Below are positions 9,288 to 17,288 of a DNA stretch of 64,000 bases, piece after piece (the first letter of the stretch is position 1; the number at the start of each line of letters is the position of its first letter). Position numbers and translations under genes: made by a program. Source of the DNA: Streptomyces smaragdinus. Its GTDB lineage: Bacteria; Actinomycetota; Actinomycetes; Streptomycetales; Streptomycetaceae. Where the stretch lies: assembly GCF_009604385.1 (NCBI RefSeq), contig NZ_WEGJ01000007.1, forward strand, positions 62,001 through 126,000. Reading direction: 5' to 3'. The notes beneath the pieces were generated by a model, which worked only from the letters and a program-made list of their open reading frames with translations, was not told the origin of the DNA and ran no database searches.

Positions 9288-9878
9288 ATGATCGTGGACA
9301 CCCGGACCCGGCTCCTCGACGCCGCCGACGGCCTCCTCGCCGAAGCCGGCGTCGAGGCCCTCTCGCTGCGCGCCATCGCCCGCCGCTCCGGCGTCTCCCA
9401 CGGGGCGCCCCTCAAGCACTTCCCGCACCGGGCGGCGCTCCTGTCCGCCCTCGCCACCAAGGGGTTCCACGAGCTGGAGGCCCACGCCCTCGGTTCCGTC
9501 GACCTCCTCCCCGACGACGCGGACCCCATGCTGCGGCTGCGCACCGGCCTGCGGGCGTACTCGGACTTCGCCGTGGACCGCCCGGAGATGTTCCAGCTCA
9601 TGTTCCGCCAGGACCTGCTGGACCAGGACGACCAGGAGCTCCGCGCCGCCGGCAAGGCCGCGTTCATGCCGCTGCTCGCCGGCGTACGCGACGTCCAGGC
9701 CACCGGCTGGCAGCCCGGCGCCGACCCGCTGCTGCTCGCCGGCGCCCTGTGGTCCGCGGTGCACGGGCTGGCGCAGCTGTGGGCGTGGGGGACGCTCCCG
9801 TACGCCACCGGCGCCACGGCACTGGACCAGATCTACGACACCCTGTGCCGCGCACTGGGTCTCGCCCCCACCGAATGA
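9288..9878 (+). CDS. TetR family transcriptional regulator
   Basis: The 196 residues have the TetR layout: an N-terminal helix-turn-helix with LLDAADGLLAEAGVEALSLR, AIARRSGVSHGAPLKHFPHR and AALLSALATKGFHEL (about residues 9-62), followed by an all-helical ligand domain with WSAVHGLAQLWAWGTLPYAT near the end, as in TetR_C/WHG-type proteins. The start at 9288 is the only ATG agreeing with the DNA-binding domain and lies just under the 15-bp palindrome, consistent with tight autoregulation. The next gene, a thioesterase, begins 19 nt downstream on the same strand and is probably cotranscribed and controlled. The ligand may therefore be an acyl compound; that is inference. Confidence 0.9.
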   Translation: MIVDTRTRLLDAADGLLAEAGVEALSLRAIARRSGVSHGAPLKHFPHRAALLSALATKGFHELEAHALGSVDLLPDDADPMLRLRTGLRAYSDFAVDRPEMFQLMFRQDLLDQDDQELRAAGKAAFMPLLAGVRDVQATGWQPGADPLLLAGALWSAVHGLAQLWAWGTLPYATGATALDQIYDTLCRALGLAPTE

Positions 9879-9897
9879 ACGCGTAAGGAAAGCGACG

Positions 9898-10758
9898 ATG
9901 ACACACACCCGCGACTTTGACCGGGAGACCGCCGTCGTCCGGCGGGCCGGCGAGCCCGCCGTCTACGACACCGACCTGCACGGCGACTGGAAGGTCGGCA
10001 AGGGCATCAACGGCGGTCTGCTGCTGTCCGTCGCCGGCCGGGCCCTGGCCGCCGAACTCGGCGCCGGCGAGGACGGCCACGCCGACCCCTTCTCCATCAG
10101 CGCCTACTACCTGTCGACCTCCGCCGCCGGCCCCGCCACCGTCACGGTGGACACCCTGCGCCGCGGCCGCTCCGTCTCCACCGGCGCCGCCTCCCTGCGC
10201 CAGCCCGGCGAGGACGGCACGGAGGTGGAGCGGCTGCGGGTCCTGGCCACCTTCGGCGACCTCGACGACCACCTCGACGACGTCCGCACCTCCGCCAAGC
10301 CCCCGCGCATGCCCCCGCCCGAGGAGTGCGTGGGCGCGGAGAGCGCGCCGCCGGAGTTCCGCGCCGACGCCCCGCTGCTCGGCCGGGTGGACCTGCGCCT
10401 GGACCCGGCGACCGTGGGCTGGGCCGTCGGCGCGCCGTCCGGGAAGGGCGAGATCCGCGGCTGGTTCCGGCTCCCCGAGGGCCGCGAGCCCGACCCGCTG
10501 CTCCTGCTGATGGTCGTGGACATCCTGCCGCCCGTCAGCTTCGACCTGGGCGTGTACGGCTGGGCCCCCACCCTCGAACTCACCACGCACGTACGGGCCA
10601 AGCCCGCCCCCGGCTGGCTGCGCGTGGTGCACTCCACCCGCAACTTCGCCGGCGGCTACCTCGAGGAGGACGCGGAGATCTGGGACTCCACCGACCGCCT
10701 CGTCGCCCAGTCCCGCCAGCTCGCCCGCGTCCGGATGCCGCAGGAGACCGCCCGCTAG
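9898..10758 (+). CDS. Thioesterase family protein (double hotdog)
   Basis: This 286-residue protein fits the double-hotdog acyl-CoA thioesterase family. The first hotdog starts with YDTDLHGDWKVGKGINGGLL (about 22-41), carrying the NGG sequence typical of this fold, and continues with DPFSISAYYLSTSAAGPATV and the core strand GRSVSTGAASLRQ. The second hotdog covers about 165-285 with LDLGVYGWAP-like residues (SFDLGVYGWAPTLELTTHVR) and WLRVVHSTRNFAGGYLEEDA. It presumably hydrolyses an acyl-CoA or another thioester in the cytoplasm. It is 19 nt after the TetR gene with a GGAAAG-type ribosome site. It shares the tetranucleotide CTAG with the stop of the convergent HxlR gene. Confidence 0.85.
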   Translation: MTHTRDFDRETAVVRRAGEPAVYDTDLHGDWKVGKGINGGLLLSVAGRALAAELGAGEDGHADPFSISAYYLSTSAAGPATVTVDTLRRGRSVSTGAASLRQPGEDGTEVERLRVLATFGDLDDHLDDVRTSAKPPRMPPPEECVGAESAPPEFRADAPLLGRVDLRLDPATVGWAVGAPSGKGEIRGWFRLPEGREPDPLLLLMVVDILPPVSFDLGVYGWAPTLELTTHVRAKPAPGWLRVVHSTRNFAGGYLEEDAEIWDSTDRLVAQSRQLARVRMPQETAR

Positions 10759-11126
10759 CGCGCCTTGCCCTCGTACGCCGCCTGCGCCGCGAGGATCCCG
10801 CCGATGTGGTGGCGGGCCCACTCGCAGGCGGCGTCCAGGGGCTCCAGCAGCGTCCGCCCCAGTGGCGTCAGCGCGTACTCCACCCGCGGCGGATTCTCGT
10901 CGTACGCGGTGCGCCGCACGATGCCGTCGCGCTCCAGGGCGCGCAGCGACTCCGCGAGGACCTTGGCGCTGCACCGGTGCAGCGGCACCCGCAGCTCGGT
11001 GAAGCGCCGGGGGCCGTCGGCGAGGCAGCGCAGGATCATGCCGCCCCACTTGTCCCCGAACCGGATCGGCATGATCCGGCTGGGGCAGGTGGGGTCGAAC
11101 ATGTCGGGACGCAGGGGATCGGGCAT
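10755..11126 (-). CDS. HxlR family winged-helix transcriptional regulator
   Basis: The 123 residues are a typical single-domain HxlR/MarR-like regulator: CPSRIMPIRFGDKWGGMIL with the first helix, then LADGPRRFTELRVPLHRCSA and KVLAESLRALERDGIVRRTA forming helix-turn-helix and wing, and the basic VEYALTPLGRTLLEPLDA. A Cys at residue 14 and another at 52 might serve as thiol sensors, as in some HxlR/YodB proteins, but this is inference. It is divergent from the NAD(P)-binding reductase gene across 108 nt containing a GTAAC...GTTAC repeat, the usual arrangement for a repressor of an oxidoreductase. Confidence 0.9.
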   Translation of the reverse strand: MPDPLRPDMFDPTCPSRIMPIRFGDKWGGMILRCLADGPRRFTELRVPLHRCSAKVLAESLRALERDGIVRRTAYDENPPRVEYALTPLGRTLLEPLDAACEWARHHIGGILAAQAAYEGKAR

Positions 11127-11142
11127 GGGTCCACTGTACGAA

Positions 11143-11167
11143 GTAACGCCACGTCGGGCCCGGTTAC
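11143..11167. promoter_or_regulatory. GTAAC-N15-GTTAC inverted repeat between HxlR and reductase genes
   Basis: GTAAC at 11143-11147 is mirrored by GTTAC at 11163-11167 in the divergent intergenic region, and GTACGAAGTAACG just before resembles a further half site. HxlR dimers bind such short GTAC/GTAAC-type dyads. It is placed about 70 nt ahead of the reductase start and just upstream of the regulator start, so it could control both. Confidence 0.45.
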
Positions 11168-11234
11168 GTTGAAGTCACCGGCATCCCCCGGGCTAGCGTG
11201 CGCTCCTCGTCCGAACGACCTGAGGAGCGTACGT

Positions 11235-11858
11235 ATGAGCAAGATCGCGGTAATCGGGGCCGGTGGCCGGGTGGGCCGCAGGATCGTCGGGGAGGCCGTC
11301 CGGCGGGGGCACGACGTGACGCCGGTCGTACGGGATCCGGCCCGGTACGAGGGCGCCGTCCGCGGTGACGTCACCGACCCGGCGAGCGTCGCTGCGGCCG
11401 TCGCCGGGCACGACGCCGTCGTCTCCTCCGTCTACACGCCCGGCGTCCCCTCGGGGGAATTCTTCCCCGCCTCCGCGCGGGCGCTGCTCGCCGGGCTGAC
11501 CGAGGCCGGGGTGGGGCGGCTCGTGGTCGTGGGTCTGCTGTCGACGCTCACCGGCGAGGACGGCCGGATGATGCTGGACGATCCGTCGGCCCCGGCCGAG
11601 GCGCGGGAGTTCTCCCTGGGGCGGGCGGCGGAGCTCGCCGTGTACCGGGAGCACGCCGGGCCCGTCGACTGGGTGATCGTCAACCCGCCGCTGCTGCTGG
11701 ACTACGAGGGCGCGGACACCGGCTCGTACACCGCCGTACCCGAGCGCTACACCGCCGGTCCGCTGGGGCGGATCTCCCCCGCGGACCTGGCACTCGCCGT
11801 CGTCGACCGGATCAACACGCCCGGACCCCTGCGGACGCAGATCTCCGTCGCGAGCTGA
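11235..11858 (+). CDS. NAD(P)-binding reductase, NmrA/YwnB-like
   Basis: The 207 residues form an atypical short-chain dehydrogenase. The Rossmann glycine motif is IGAGGRVGRRIVGEAVRRGH (about residues 6-25), with a basic VVRDPARYEG segment following beta-2 that suggests NADPH. DVTDPASVAAAVAGHDAVVS and VGRLVVVGLLST follow, and the late VDWVIVNPPLLLDYEG matches flavin-reductase/NAD(P)H-binding proteins. The usual Tyr-x3-Lys is not seen. Such proteins reduce quinones or flavins or sense redox state. It diverges from the HxlR repressor. A GAGGAGCG ribosome site at 11221-11228 precedes the ATG. Confidence 0.87.
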   Translation: MSKIAVIGAGGRVGRRIVGEAVRRGHDVTPVVRDPARYEGAVRGDVTDPASVAAAVAGHDAVVSSVYTPGVPSGEFFPASARALLAGLTEAGVGRLVVVGLLSTLTGEDGRMMLDDPSAPAEAREFSLGRAAELAVYREHAGPVDWVIVNPPLLLDYEGADTGSYTAVPERYTAGPLGRISPADLALAVVDRINTPGPLRTQISVAS

Positions 11859-11879
11859 ATCGGTGGTACGAAGACGGGT

Positions 11880-13295
11880 GTGGCATGGTTCACCGACTCC
11901 GGGTACTGGCTCGGCCGGCTGCTCTTCCAGCGCGGTCTGGCCGCCCTGTACCTGGTGGGGTTCCTGGTCGCGGCGAACCAGTTCCGGGCGCTGATCGGGG
12001 AGCGGGGGATCCTGCCGGTGCCCCGGTTCACCGCGCGGGTGCCGTTCGGGCAGGCGCCGAGCGTCTTCCAGCTGCACTACTCCGACCGGTTCTTCGCCGG
12101 GTGCGCGTGGGGCGGGGCCGCGCTGGCCGCCGCGATGATCGCGGGGGCGGGGGACGCGGTGCCGCTGTGGGCGTCGATGGTGCTGTGGGCCGTGCTGTGG
12201 GTGCTGTACCTGTCGATCGTCAATGTGGGGCAGACGTGGTACGCGTTCGGGTGGGAGTCGCTGCTGCTGGAGACCGGGTTCCTGGCGGTGTTCCTCGGGA
12301 ACGACGAGGTGGCGCCGCCGGTGCTGGTGCTGTGGCTGCTGCGGTGGCTGCTGTTCCGGGTGGAGTTCGGCGCCGGGCTGATCAAGATGCGCGGGGACAG
12401 CTGCTGGCGGGACCTGACGTGCCTGTACTACCACCACGAGACGCAGCCGATGCCGGGGCCGCTGAGCTGGTTCTTCCACCGGCTGCCCCGGCCCCTGCAC
12501 CGGGTGGAGACGGCCGCCAACCATGTCGCCCAGCTGGGCCTGCCGGTGCTGCTGGCGACCCCGCAGCCGGTGGCGACGTGGGCGGCGGTCGGGATCGCGG
12601 TGACACAGCTGTGGCTGGTGGCGTCGGGGAACTTCGCGTGGCTGAACTGGCTGACGATCCTCCTCGCCGTGTCGGTGATGCAGCTGCCGGGGGCGCCGGT
12701 ACGGGAGCTGCCGGGCGCGCCGGTGTGGTTCACCGTCGTGGTGTGTGCCGTTACGGCGGGGGTGGTGGTGCTGAGCTGGTGGCCGGCGCGGAATCTGGTG
12801 TCGAAGGGGCAGCGGATGAACGCGTCGTTCAACTCGCTGCATCTGGTCAACACCTATGGGGCGTTCGGGAGCGTCACGCGGGTGCGGCAGGAGATCGTGG
12901 TGGAGGGGACGTCGGACGCGGTGCTCACTGCGGGGACGGAGTGGCGGGAGTACGAGTTCAAGGGGAAGCCGACGTCGCTTCGGCGGCTGCCGCGGCAGTT
13001 CGCGCCGTATCACCTGCGGCTGGACTGGCTGATGTGGTTCGCGGCGCTGTCCCCCGCGTACGGGTCGCGCTGGTTCCCCGGCTTTGCGGCGAAGCTGCTC
13101 GAGGGGGATCGGGACGTGCTGAAGCTGCTGGCGCACAATCCCTTTCCCGACGTGCCGCCCGCGCAGTTGCGGGCGCGGCTGTATCACTACAGCTTCACGG
13201 ACTTCGAGGAGCTGCGGTCGGGGGCCGGGTGGTGGAAGCGGACGCTGATCGGCGACTATCTGCGCCCGGTACGGCGCGGCGACCTGCGGCCCTGA
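11880..13295 (+). CDS. Lipase maturation factor family membrane protein
   Basis: The 471 residues resemble lipase maturation factor 1 (LMF1) family proteins, multi-pass membrane proteins that in animals assist folding of secreted lipases; the bacterial role is unknown. The first helix is LLFQRGLAALYLVGFLVAAN, followed by RALIGERGILPVPRF, the conserved WESLLLETGFLAVFLGNDEV (about 123-142) and the family signature LLFRVEFGAGLIKMRGDSCW, then LTCLYYHHETQPMPGPLSWF. The C-terminal domain is a soluble beta region, WREYEFKGKPTSLRRLPRQF, ending with RLYHYSFTDFEELRSGAGWW. The GTG start at 11880 agrees with homologues. It converges on the metallopeptidase-like gene with only 7 nt between. Confidence 0.92.
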   Translation: MAWFTDSGYWLGRLLFQRGLAALYLVGFLVAANQFRALIGERGILPVPRFTARVPFGQAPSVFQLHYSDRFFAGCAWGGAALAAAMIAGAGDAVPLWASMVLWAVLWVLYLSIVNVGQTWYAFGWESLLLETGFLAVFLGNDEVAPPVLVLWLLRWLLFRVEFGAGLIKMRGDSCWRDLTCLYYHHETQPMPGPLSWFFHRLPRPLHRVETAANHVAQLGLPVLLATPQPVATWAAVGIAVTQLWLVASGNFAWLNWLTILLAVSVMQLPGAPVRELPGAPVWFTVVVCAVTAGVVVLSWWPARNLVSKGQRMNASFNSLHLVNTYGAFGSVTRVRQEIVVEGTSDAVLTAGTEWREYEFKGKPTSLRRLPRQFAPYHLRLDWLMWFAALSPAYGSRWFPGFAAKLLEGDRDVLKLLAHNPFPDVPPAQLRARLYHYSFTDFEELRSGAGWWKRTLIGDYLRPVRRGDLRP

Positions 13296-13302
13296 CACTG
13301 CG

Positions 13303-14181
13303 TCAGGACACCTCGTCCGCCGGTACGGACCACGTGTCGCACACAGTCGTCCCGCCCGCGCGCCAGCCCTCGGTGGCCCAGCGCCGGTAGGCCGGGCCGC
13401 TGCCGTGTGTGACAGTGCCCTCGCCGGTGTCCTGCCCGTCGAGCACGGCCCGGGCCTGGGACCGCGACAGCACCCCGGCCCCCTGCGCCGCCCTCAGGGA
13501 CGCGCCGGCCAGGCACTGGGCCTGCAGCTCCTCGCGGCGGCCGACGAGGTTCTCCGCGTCCTCGTCCGCGGCCAGCAGCCGTTCGTCGTGCGACTCCACG
13601 AAAACAGCCGTGAGTTCCTGCACGTGATGGCCGTACTCGTGCATGACGACGAACAGGACCCACCGCCAGTCGCCGGGACCCAACCCCTCGAAGTCAGGCG
13701 TCGAGACCGGCCAGTAGACGGTCCGGTCGTAGCCGCAGTACTGGACCGCGTCGGTGGCGGTCACCGTCTTCTCGGAGCAGGGCACGTCGGTGTCGCGGGT
13801 GACGATCTTCAGGTGGGCCGGTTCGTCGTCGAAGAGCGCGTCCTCGAGGACCGGTCGCCACATCTTGTCCAGGCAGTCCAGCGCGGCGGTCACGAAACGC
13901 TCCTGGGCGGCGGCCCGCAGGCCGAAGCGGGGCAGCGGGCAGACCCGCACGAGGGGGCGCAGGCCCGGCTTGTCGGTGAGCTGGTCGCCGACGGTGTCCG
14001 CCTCCGGCAGGGACATGGTCGGCGCGGGATCGTCGGCGCCCTCACCGGAGCCGCCGCGGCCGGACCGGACCACGGCCGCGAGCACCGCAGCCGCGAGCAG
14101 CGCGACGAGCAGGTACGTCAGGACACGCCTGCGGCCGGTGGATACGGGTGGGACGTGATCGGTCATTTCGGCATCCCCCAT
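13303..14181 (-). CDS. Neutral zinc metallopeptidase-like membrane-anchored protein
   Basis: The 292-residue protein has one N-terminal membrane helix (RRRVLTYLLVALLAAAVLAA, about 17-37) and an extracellular domain. The zinc motif is VVMHEYGHHVQELTAVF (near residue 182), a proper HExxH with the second His and the EL after it, as in the YpfJ/neutral zinc metallopeptidase family. The downstream ENLVGRREELQAQCLAGASL supplies the family's conserved Glu/Gln-Cys region. Several cysteines (VCPLPRFG, LDCLDK, VPCSEK, QYCGY, TVCDTW) suggest disulfides outside the membrane. The start could be MGDAEMTDHV at 14181 or the internal MTDHV. Substrate is unknown. Confidence 0.82.
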   Translation of the reverse strand: MGDAEMTDHVPPVSTGRRRVLTYLLVALLAAAVLAAVVRSGRGGSGEGADDPAPTMSLPEADTVGDQLTDKPGLRPLVRVCPLPRFGLRAAAQERFVTAALDCLDKMWRPVLEDALFDDEPAHLKIVTRDTDVPCSEKTVTATDAVQYCGYDRTVYWPVSTPDFEGLGPGDWRWVLFVVMHEYGHHVQELTAVFVESHDERLLAADEDAENLVGRREELQAQCLAGASLRAAQGAGVLSRSQARAVLDGQDTGEGTVTHGSGPAYRRWATEGWRAGGTTVCDTWSVPADEVS

Positions 14182-14191
14182 GCCTCGGACG

Positions 14192-15034
14192 TCAGCGGAA
14201 GGTGAGGTCCTGCAGGCCCACCACCCGCAGGAGCTCGAGGCGTTCGTACGCCTCCGTGCCCGGGCGGGCCGAGTAGACGATGAGCCGCTGGTCGTGCTCG
14301 GGGCTCAGCAGCACCTCGCAGTCCAGCGACAGTAGCCCGACCACGGGGTGCACGAACCGCTTCGTCCCCGAGCGGCGCACCGCCACGTCGTGCCGCTTCC
14401 ACAGGGCGGCGAACTCGGGGCTGACCCGCCGCAGCCGCCGTACCAGGTCCGCCAGCGCCTTGTCGTCGGGACGCTTCGCGAACACCGCCCGCAGATCGGC
14501 CACCGCGACGCGGGCCGCGTTCTCCCGGTCCTCCGGAGGGAACAGTTCGCGCGCCGTGGGGTGGGTGAAGAACCGCCAGACGGTGTTGCGTTCCGCCGGG
14601 GGGCGGGCCGAGGCGTCGCCGGCCAGGGCCTTGGCCAGGGTGTTCTGGGCGAGGATGTCGCCGCGGTCGCTGACGACCTGCGCAGGGTTGTCCGTGAGCC
14701 GGTCCAGGATCAGCAGCAGCCCGGGACGGACGTGCGCGGTGGGGGCGTGGGAGTTCGGGGCCTCCTCGCCCGCGAGATGGAACAGGTGATCGCGTTCGTC
14801 GTCCGTCAGGCGCAGCGAGCGGGCCAGGGCCCCCAGCATCTGGCGCGACGGACGCGGGCCGCGCGCCTGCTCCAGGCGGGTGTAGTAGTCGGCCGACATC
14901 CCGGCCAGCTGGGCCACCTCCTCCCGGCGCAACCCCGGCGTACGGCGGCGGGCACCGGCGGGCAGGCCCACGTCGGAGGGGGACAGCCGGGCCCGGCTGC
15001 GGCGGAGGAAGTCGGCGAGGTCGCTGCGGTCCAC
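14192..15034 (-). CDS. XRE helix-turn-helix regulator with MmyB-like ligand domain
   Basis: This 280-residue protein starts at a GTG (15034) reading VDRSDLADFLRRSRARL; no ATG is available in frame nearby. The helix-turn-helix has the MmyB hallmark RTPGLRREEVAQLAGMSADY (about 31-50) followed by YTRLEQARGPRPSRQMLGAL. The C-terminal PAS-like domain (about 105-275) carries the family pattern DILAQNTLAKAL, NTVWRFFTHPTARELF and FVHPVVGLLSLDCEVLLSPE, a domain known in some members to bind fatty acids. It diverges from a NAD-dependent epimerase gene across 127 nt, the standard actinobacterial pairing of this regulator with a reductase. Confidence 0.92.
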   Translation of the reverse strand: MDRSDLADFLRRSRARLSPSDVGLPAGARRRTPGLRREEVAQLAGMSADYYTRLEQARGPRPSRQMLGALARSLRLTDDERDHLFHLAGEEAPNSHAPTAHVRPGLLLILDRLTDNPAQVVSDRGDILAQNTLAKALAGDASARPPAERNTVWRFFTHPTARELFPPEDRENAARVAVADLRAVFAKRPDDKALADLVRRLRRVSPEFAALWKRHDVAVRRSGTKRFVHPVVGLLSLDCEVLLSPEHDQRLIVYSARPGTEAYERLELLRVVGLQDLTFR

Positions 15035-15161
15035 CCCGCCAGCATGCCCCCGTACCCGCCGCGGAGCCAGGGACTGCCGATCCCCGGATAAGCGGGTCTC
15101 TCCCGCCCCGCGGCCCCTGCCCCCAGGCTCGAGAACACCACCCCGATCCGAGGAGCACCCC

Positions 15162-16028
15162 ATGAACATCCTGGTCACCGGCGCCACCGGCAAGGTCGGC
15201 TCCCGTTTCGTCCCCCGCCTGCTGCAGTGGACCGCCCCCGACGACCACGTCCGGGTCCTGGTCCGCGACGCCGCCCGCGCCGCCGCGCTCGCCGGGGCCG
15301 GCGCCGAGGTCGTCACCGGCGACCTGCGGTCGGCCGACGACCGCAGCACGGCCCTGACCGGCGTCGACACCGTCGTACACGTCGCCGCCGCGTTCCGGGG
15401 CGTGCCGGACGAGGTCGCGTGGGCCGTCAACCGCGACGCCACCCTCGCGCTGGCCCGGGACGCCGCCGGCGAGGGCGTCGGCCGGTTCGTCTTCGCGTCC
15501 ACCAACAACGTCTACGGCGCCGGCCGCGGCCGCCCCGCCGTGGAGTCCGACGGATACGAGCCCGGCGGCATGTTCGACGGCGCGGCCTACCCCCTGTCGA
15601 AGCTCGAGGCCGAGCAGGCGCTGCTGGAGATGCACGCGCGGCAGGAACTGGACGTACGGATCGCCCGCCTGTCGTTCGTCTACGGCGACGGCGACGACCA
15701 CCTCGCAGCCGTCCTCGGCTGGGCGAAGACCTGGCCCGCGCACAAGCGGCTGCAGCTGGTCCACCACGCCGACGTGGCGCAGGGCCTGTGGCGGACGCTG
15801 ACGTCCCCGCAGGCGTCCGGGCGGATCTACAACATCACCGACGACGCCCCCGTCACCACCTGGGAGCTGTACGAGGTCCTCGGCGCCGGCACACCCCCGA
15901 CCGGCTCCGACGAGCCGGTCACCGACCCCTGGGAGGGCGTGGCCTCCAACCGCCGGGCCCGCGCCGAACTGGGCTACCGCCCCCTCTACCCGACGATGTG
16001 GACCGCCCGCGACGCCGGCGCCCTGTAG
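15162..16028 (+). CDS. NAD(P)-dependent epimerase/dehydratase (extended SDR)
   Basis: The 288 residues form an extended short-chain dehydrogenase. The cofactor motif is MNILVTGATGKVGSRFVPRL at the N-terminus, DLRSADD and VDTVVHVAAAF follow, and the catalytic Tyr-x3-Lys is in AAYPLSKLEAEQAL (about 145-158), with FVFASTNNVYG supplying the preceding Ser/Thr. The later IYNITDDAPVTTWELYEVLG is the substrate-domain segment usual for UDP-sugar epimerase relatives. A GAGGAG ribosome site precedes the ATG. Reaction is not determinable; it is probably controlled by the divergent MmyB-like regulator. Confidence 0.88.
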   Translation: MNILVTGATGKVGSRFVPRLLQWTAPDDHVRVLVRDAARAAALAGAGAEVVTGDLRSADDRSTALTGVDTVVHVAAAFRGVPDEVAWAVNRDATLALARDAAGEGVGRFVFASTNNVYGAGRGRPAVESDGYEPGGMFDGAAYPLSKLEAEQALLEMHARQELDVRIARLSFVYGDGDDHLAAVLGWAKTWPAHKRLQLVHHADVAQGLWRTLTSPQASGRIYNITDDAPVTTWELYEVLGAGTPPTGSDEPVTDPWEGVASNRRARAELGYRPLYPTMWTARDAGAL

Positions 16029-16029
16029 C

Positions 16030-17052
16030 TCAGGCCGCGCGCTGCCGCGCCCCCGGCGTCTTCGGGGCCGGGGGCGGTGGCAGCTCGTCCGCCTGCCGGC
16101 CCCAGCGTTTGGCTATCACCGCGCACACGATCAGCTGCAGCTGGTGGAACAGCATCAGCGGCAGGATCGTCAGCGACGCCTGCGCCCCGAACAGCACCGC
16201 CGCCATCGGCAGCCCGTTCGCCAGGCTCTTCTTCGACCCGGCGAAGACGATCGCGATCCGGTCCTCCCGGCCGAACCCCAGCCGCCGCGACAGCACGGAC
16301 GTCAGCGTCAGCACCAGCGCCAGCAGCACCGCCAGCACCCCCGCCAGCGCCAGCAGCCGCAGCCCCGTGACATGCGACCACACCCCGTGCTCCATGCCCT
16401 CGCTGAACGCCGTGTAGACCACCAGCAGGATCGACACCCGGTCCACCCGCCCCAGCACCACCCGGTGCCGCTGGACGAACCCCCCGATCCACGGCCGCGC
16501 CAGCTGCCCCGCCAGGAACGGCACCAGCAGCTGCGTCGCGATCCCCAGCAGCCCCGAGGCGGAGAAGTCCGCCTCCGAACCGATCAGCCACGCCGCCAGC
16601 AGCGGCGTCAGCACCATCCCCAGCAGCGCCGAATACGTCCCCGCGCTGATCGCCGCCGGCACATTGCCCTTCGCGATGGACGTGAACGCGATCGACGACT
16701 GGATCGTCGACGGCACCACGCACAGGAACAGCACCCCCGTGTACAGCTGGTCCGTCAGCACATACGGCACCAGCAACCGCGCCAGCACCCCCAGCACCGG
16801 GAACAGCACGAACGTCGACAGGACGACGAACAGGTGCAGCCGCCAGTGCGACAGCCCCGCGAAGGCCTCCCGCGTCGACATCCGCGTCCCGTAGAGGAAG
16901 AACAGCAGCCCGATCGCCACGTCCGCCGCCGTCCGCGCGACCCCCGCCGCGCCCCCGCTCGCCGGGAACAGCGCCGCCAGGGCGACCACCGTCAGCAGCA
17001 GCAGGATGAACGGGTCGACGGGCAGCCAGGTCGGCAGTGCGGGGCGGCGCAT
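16030..17052 (-). CDS. Bile acid:sodium symporter family transporter (YfeH/SBF-like)
   Basis: The 340-residue membrane protein starts at the ATG at 17052 with GAGGG 4-5 nt before; an in-frame ATG at 17091 is less likely. About nine or ten hydrophobic helices are visible, beginning VDPFILLLLTVVALAALFPA, then ADVAIGLLFFLYGTRMS, LCVVPSTIQSSIAFTSIAKG (about 117-136) with the substrate-site helix break, and FAGSKKSLANGLPMAAVLFG near the end, both characteristic of the SBF-like family. The substrate of these bacterial relatives of bile-acid and arsenite carriers is mostly unknown. The gene converges on the epimerase gene with one base between the coding regions. Confidence 0.92.
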   Translation of the reverse strand: MRRPALPTWLPVDPFILLLLTVVALAALFPASGGAAGVARTAADVAIGLLFFLYGTRMSTREAFAGLSHWRLHLFVVLSTFVLFPVLGVLARLLVPYVLTDQLYTGVLFLCVVPSTIQSSIAFTSIAKGNVPAAISAGTYSALLGMVLTPLLAAWLIGSEADFSASGLLGIATQLLVPFLAGQLARPWIGGFVQRHRVVLGRVDRVSILLVVYTAFSEGMEHGVWSHVTGLRLLALAGVLAVLLALVLTLTSVLSRRLGFGREDRIAIVFAGSKKSLANGLPMAAVLFGAQASLTILPLMLFHQLQLIVCAVIAKRWGRQADELPPPPAPKTPGARQRAA

Positions 17053-17224
17053 GTATCCCTCGGGTCGGTGGTCTGACGGGCGCCGGCACATGATCCGCGG
17101 GCGCCACGTCTCATTGTCCCGCAGCGGCCGCCGCACGCTTGTCGCGGGTCCTCCCCGAAAGGGCCCCTGAGCTGGTATGCCGGTATGGAGAGATTCCGTG
17201 GAGGAATCCCCGCACCTGCCCACA

Positions 17225-17241
17225 ACCCGACCGCGTCGGGT
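17225..17241. promoter_or_regulatory. ACCCGAC-CGC-GTCGGGT palindrome before the acyl-CoA synthetase gene
   Basis: A perfect 7-bp dyad with a 3-nt spacer lies 48 nt ahead of the acyl-CoA synthetase start. A second shorter dyad, GATTCC-GTGGA-GGAATC, is at about 17193-17209. Both fall in the 236-nt divergent region shared with the transporter gene and are operator candidates; no regulator for them is adjacent. Confidence 0.4.
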
Positions 17242-17288
17242 ACCGTCGCGCCTCGGGCCCGACCACCCATGCTCCAAGGAGATCGTCC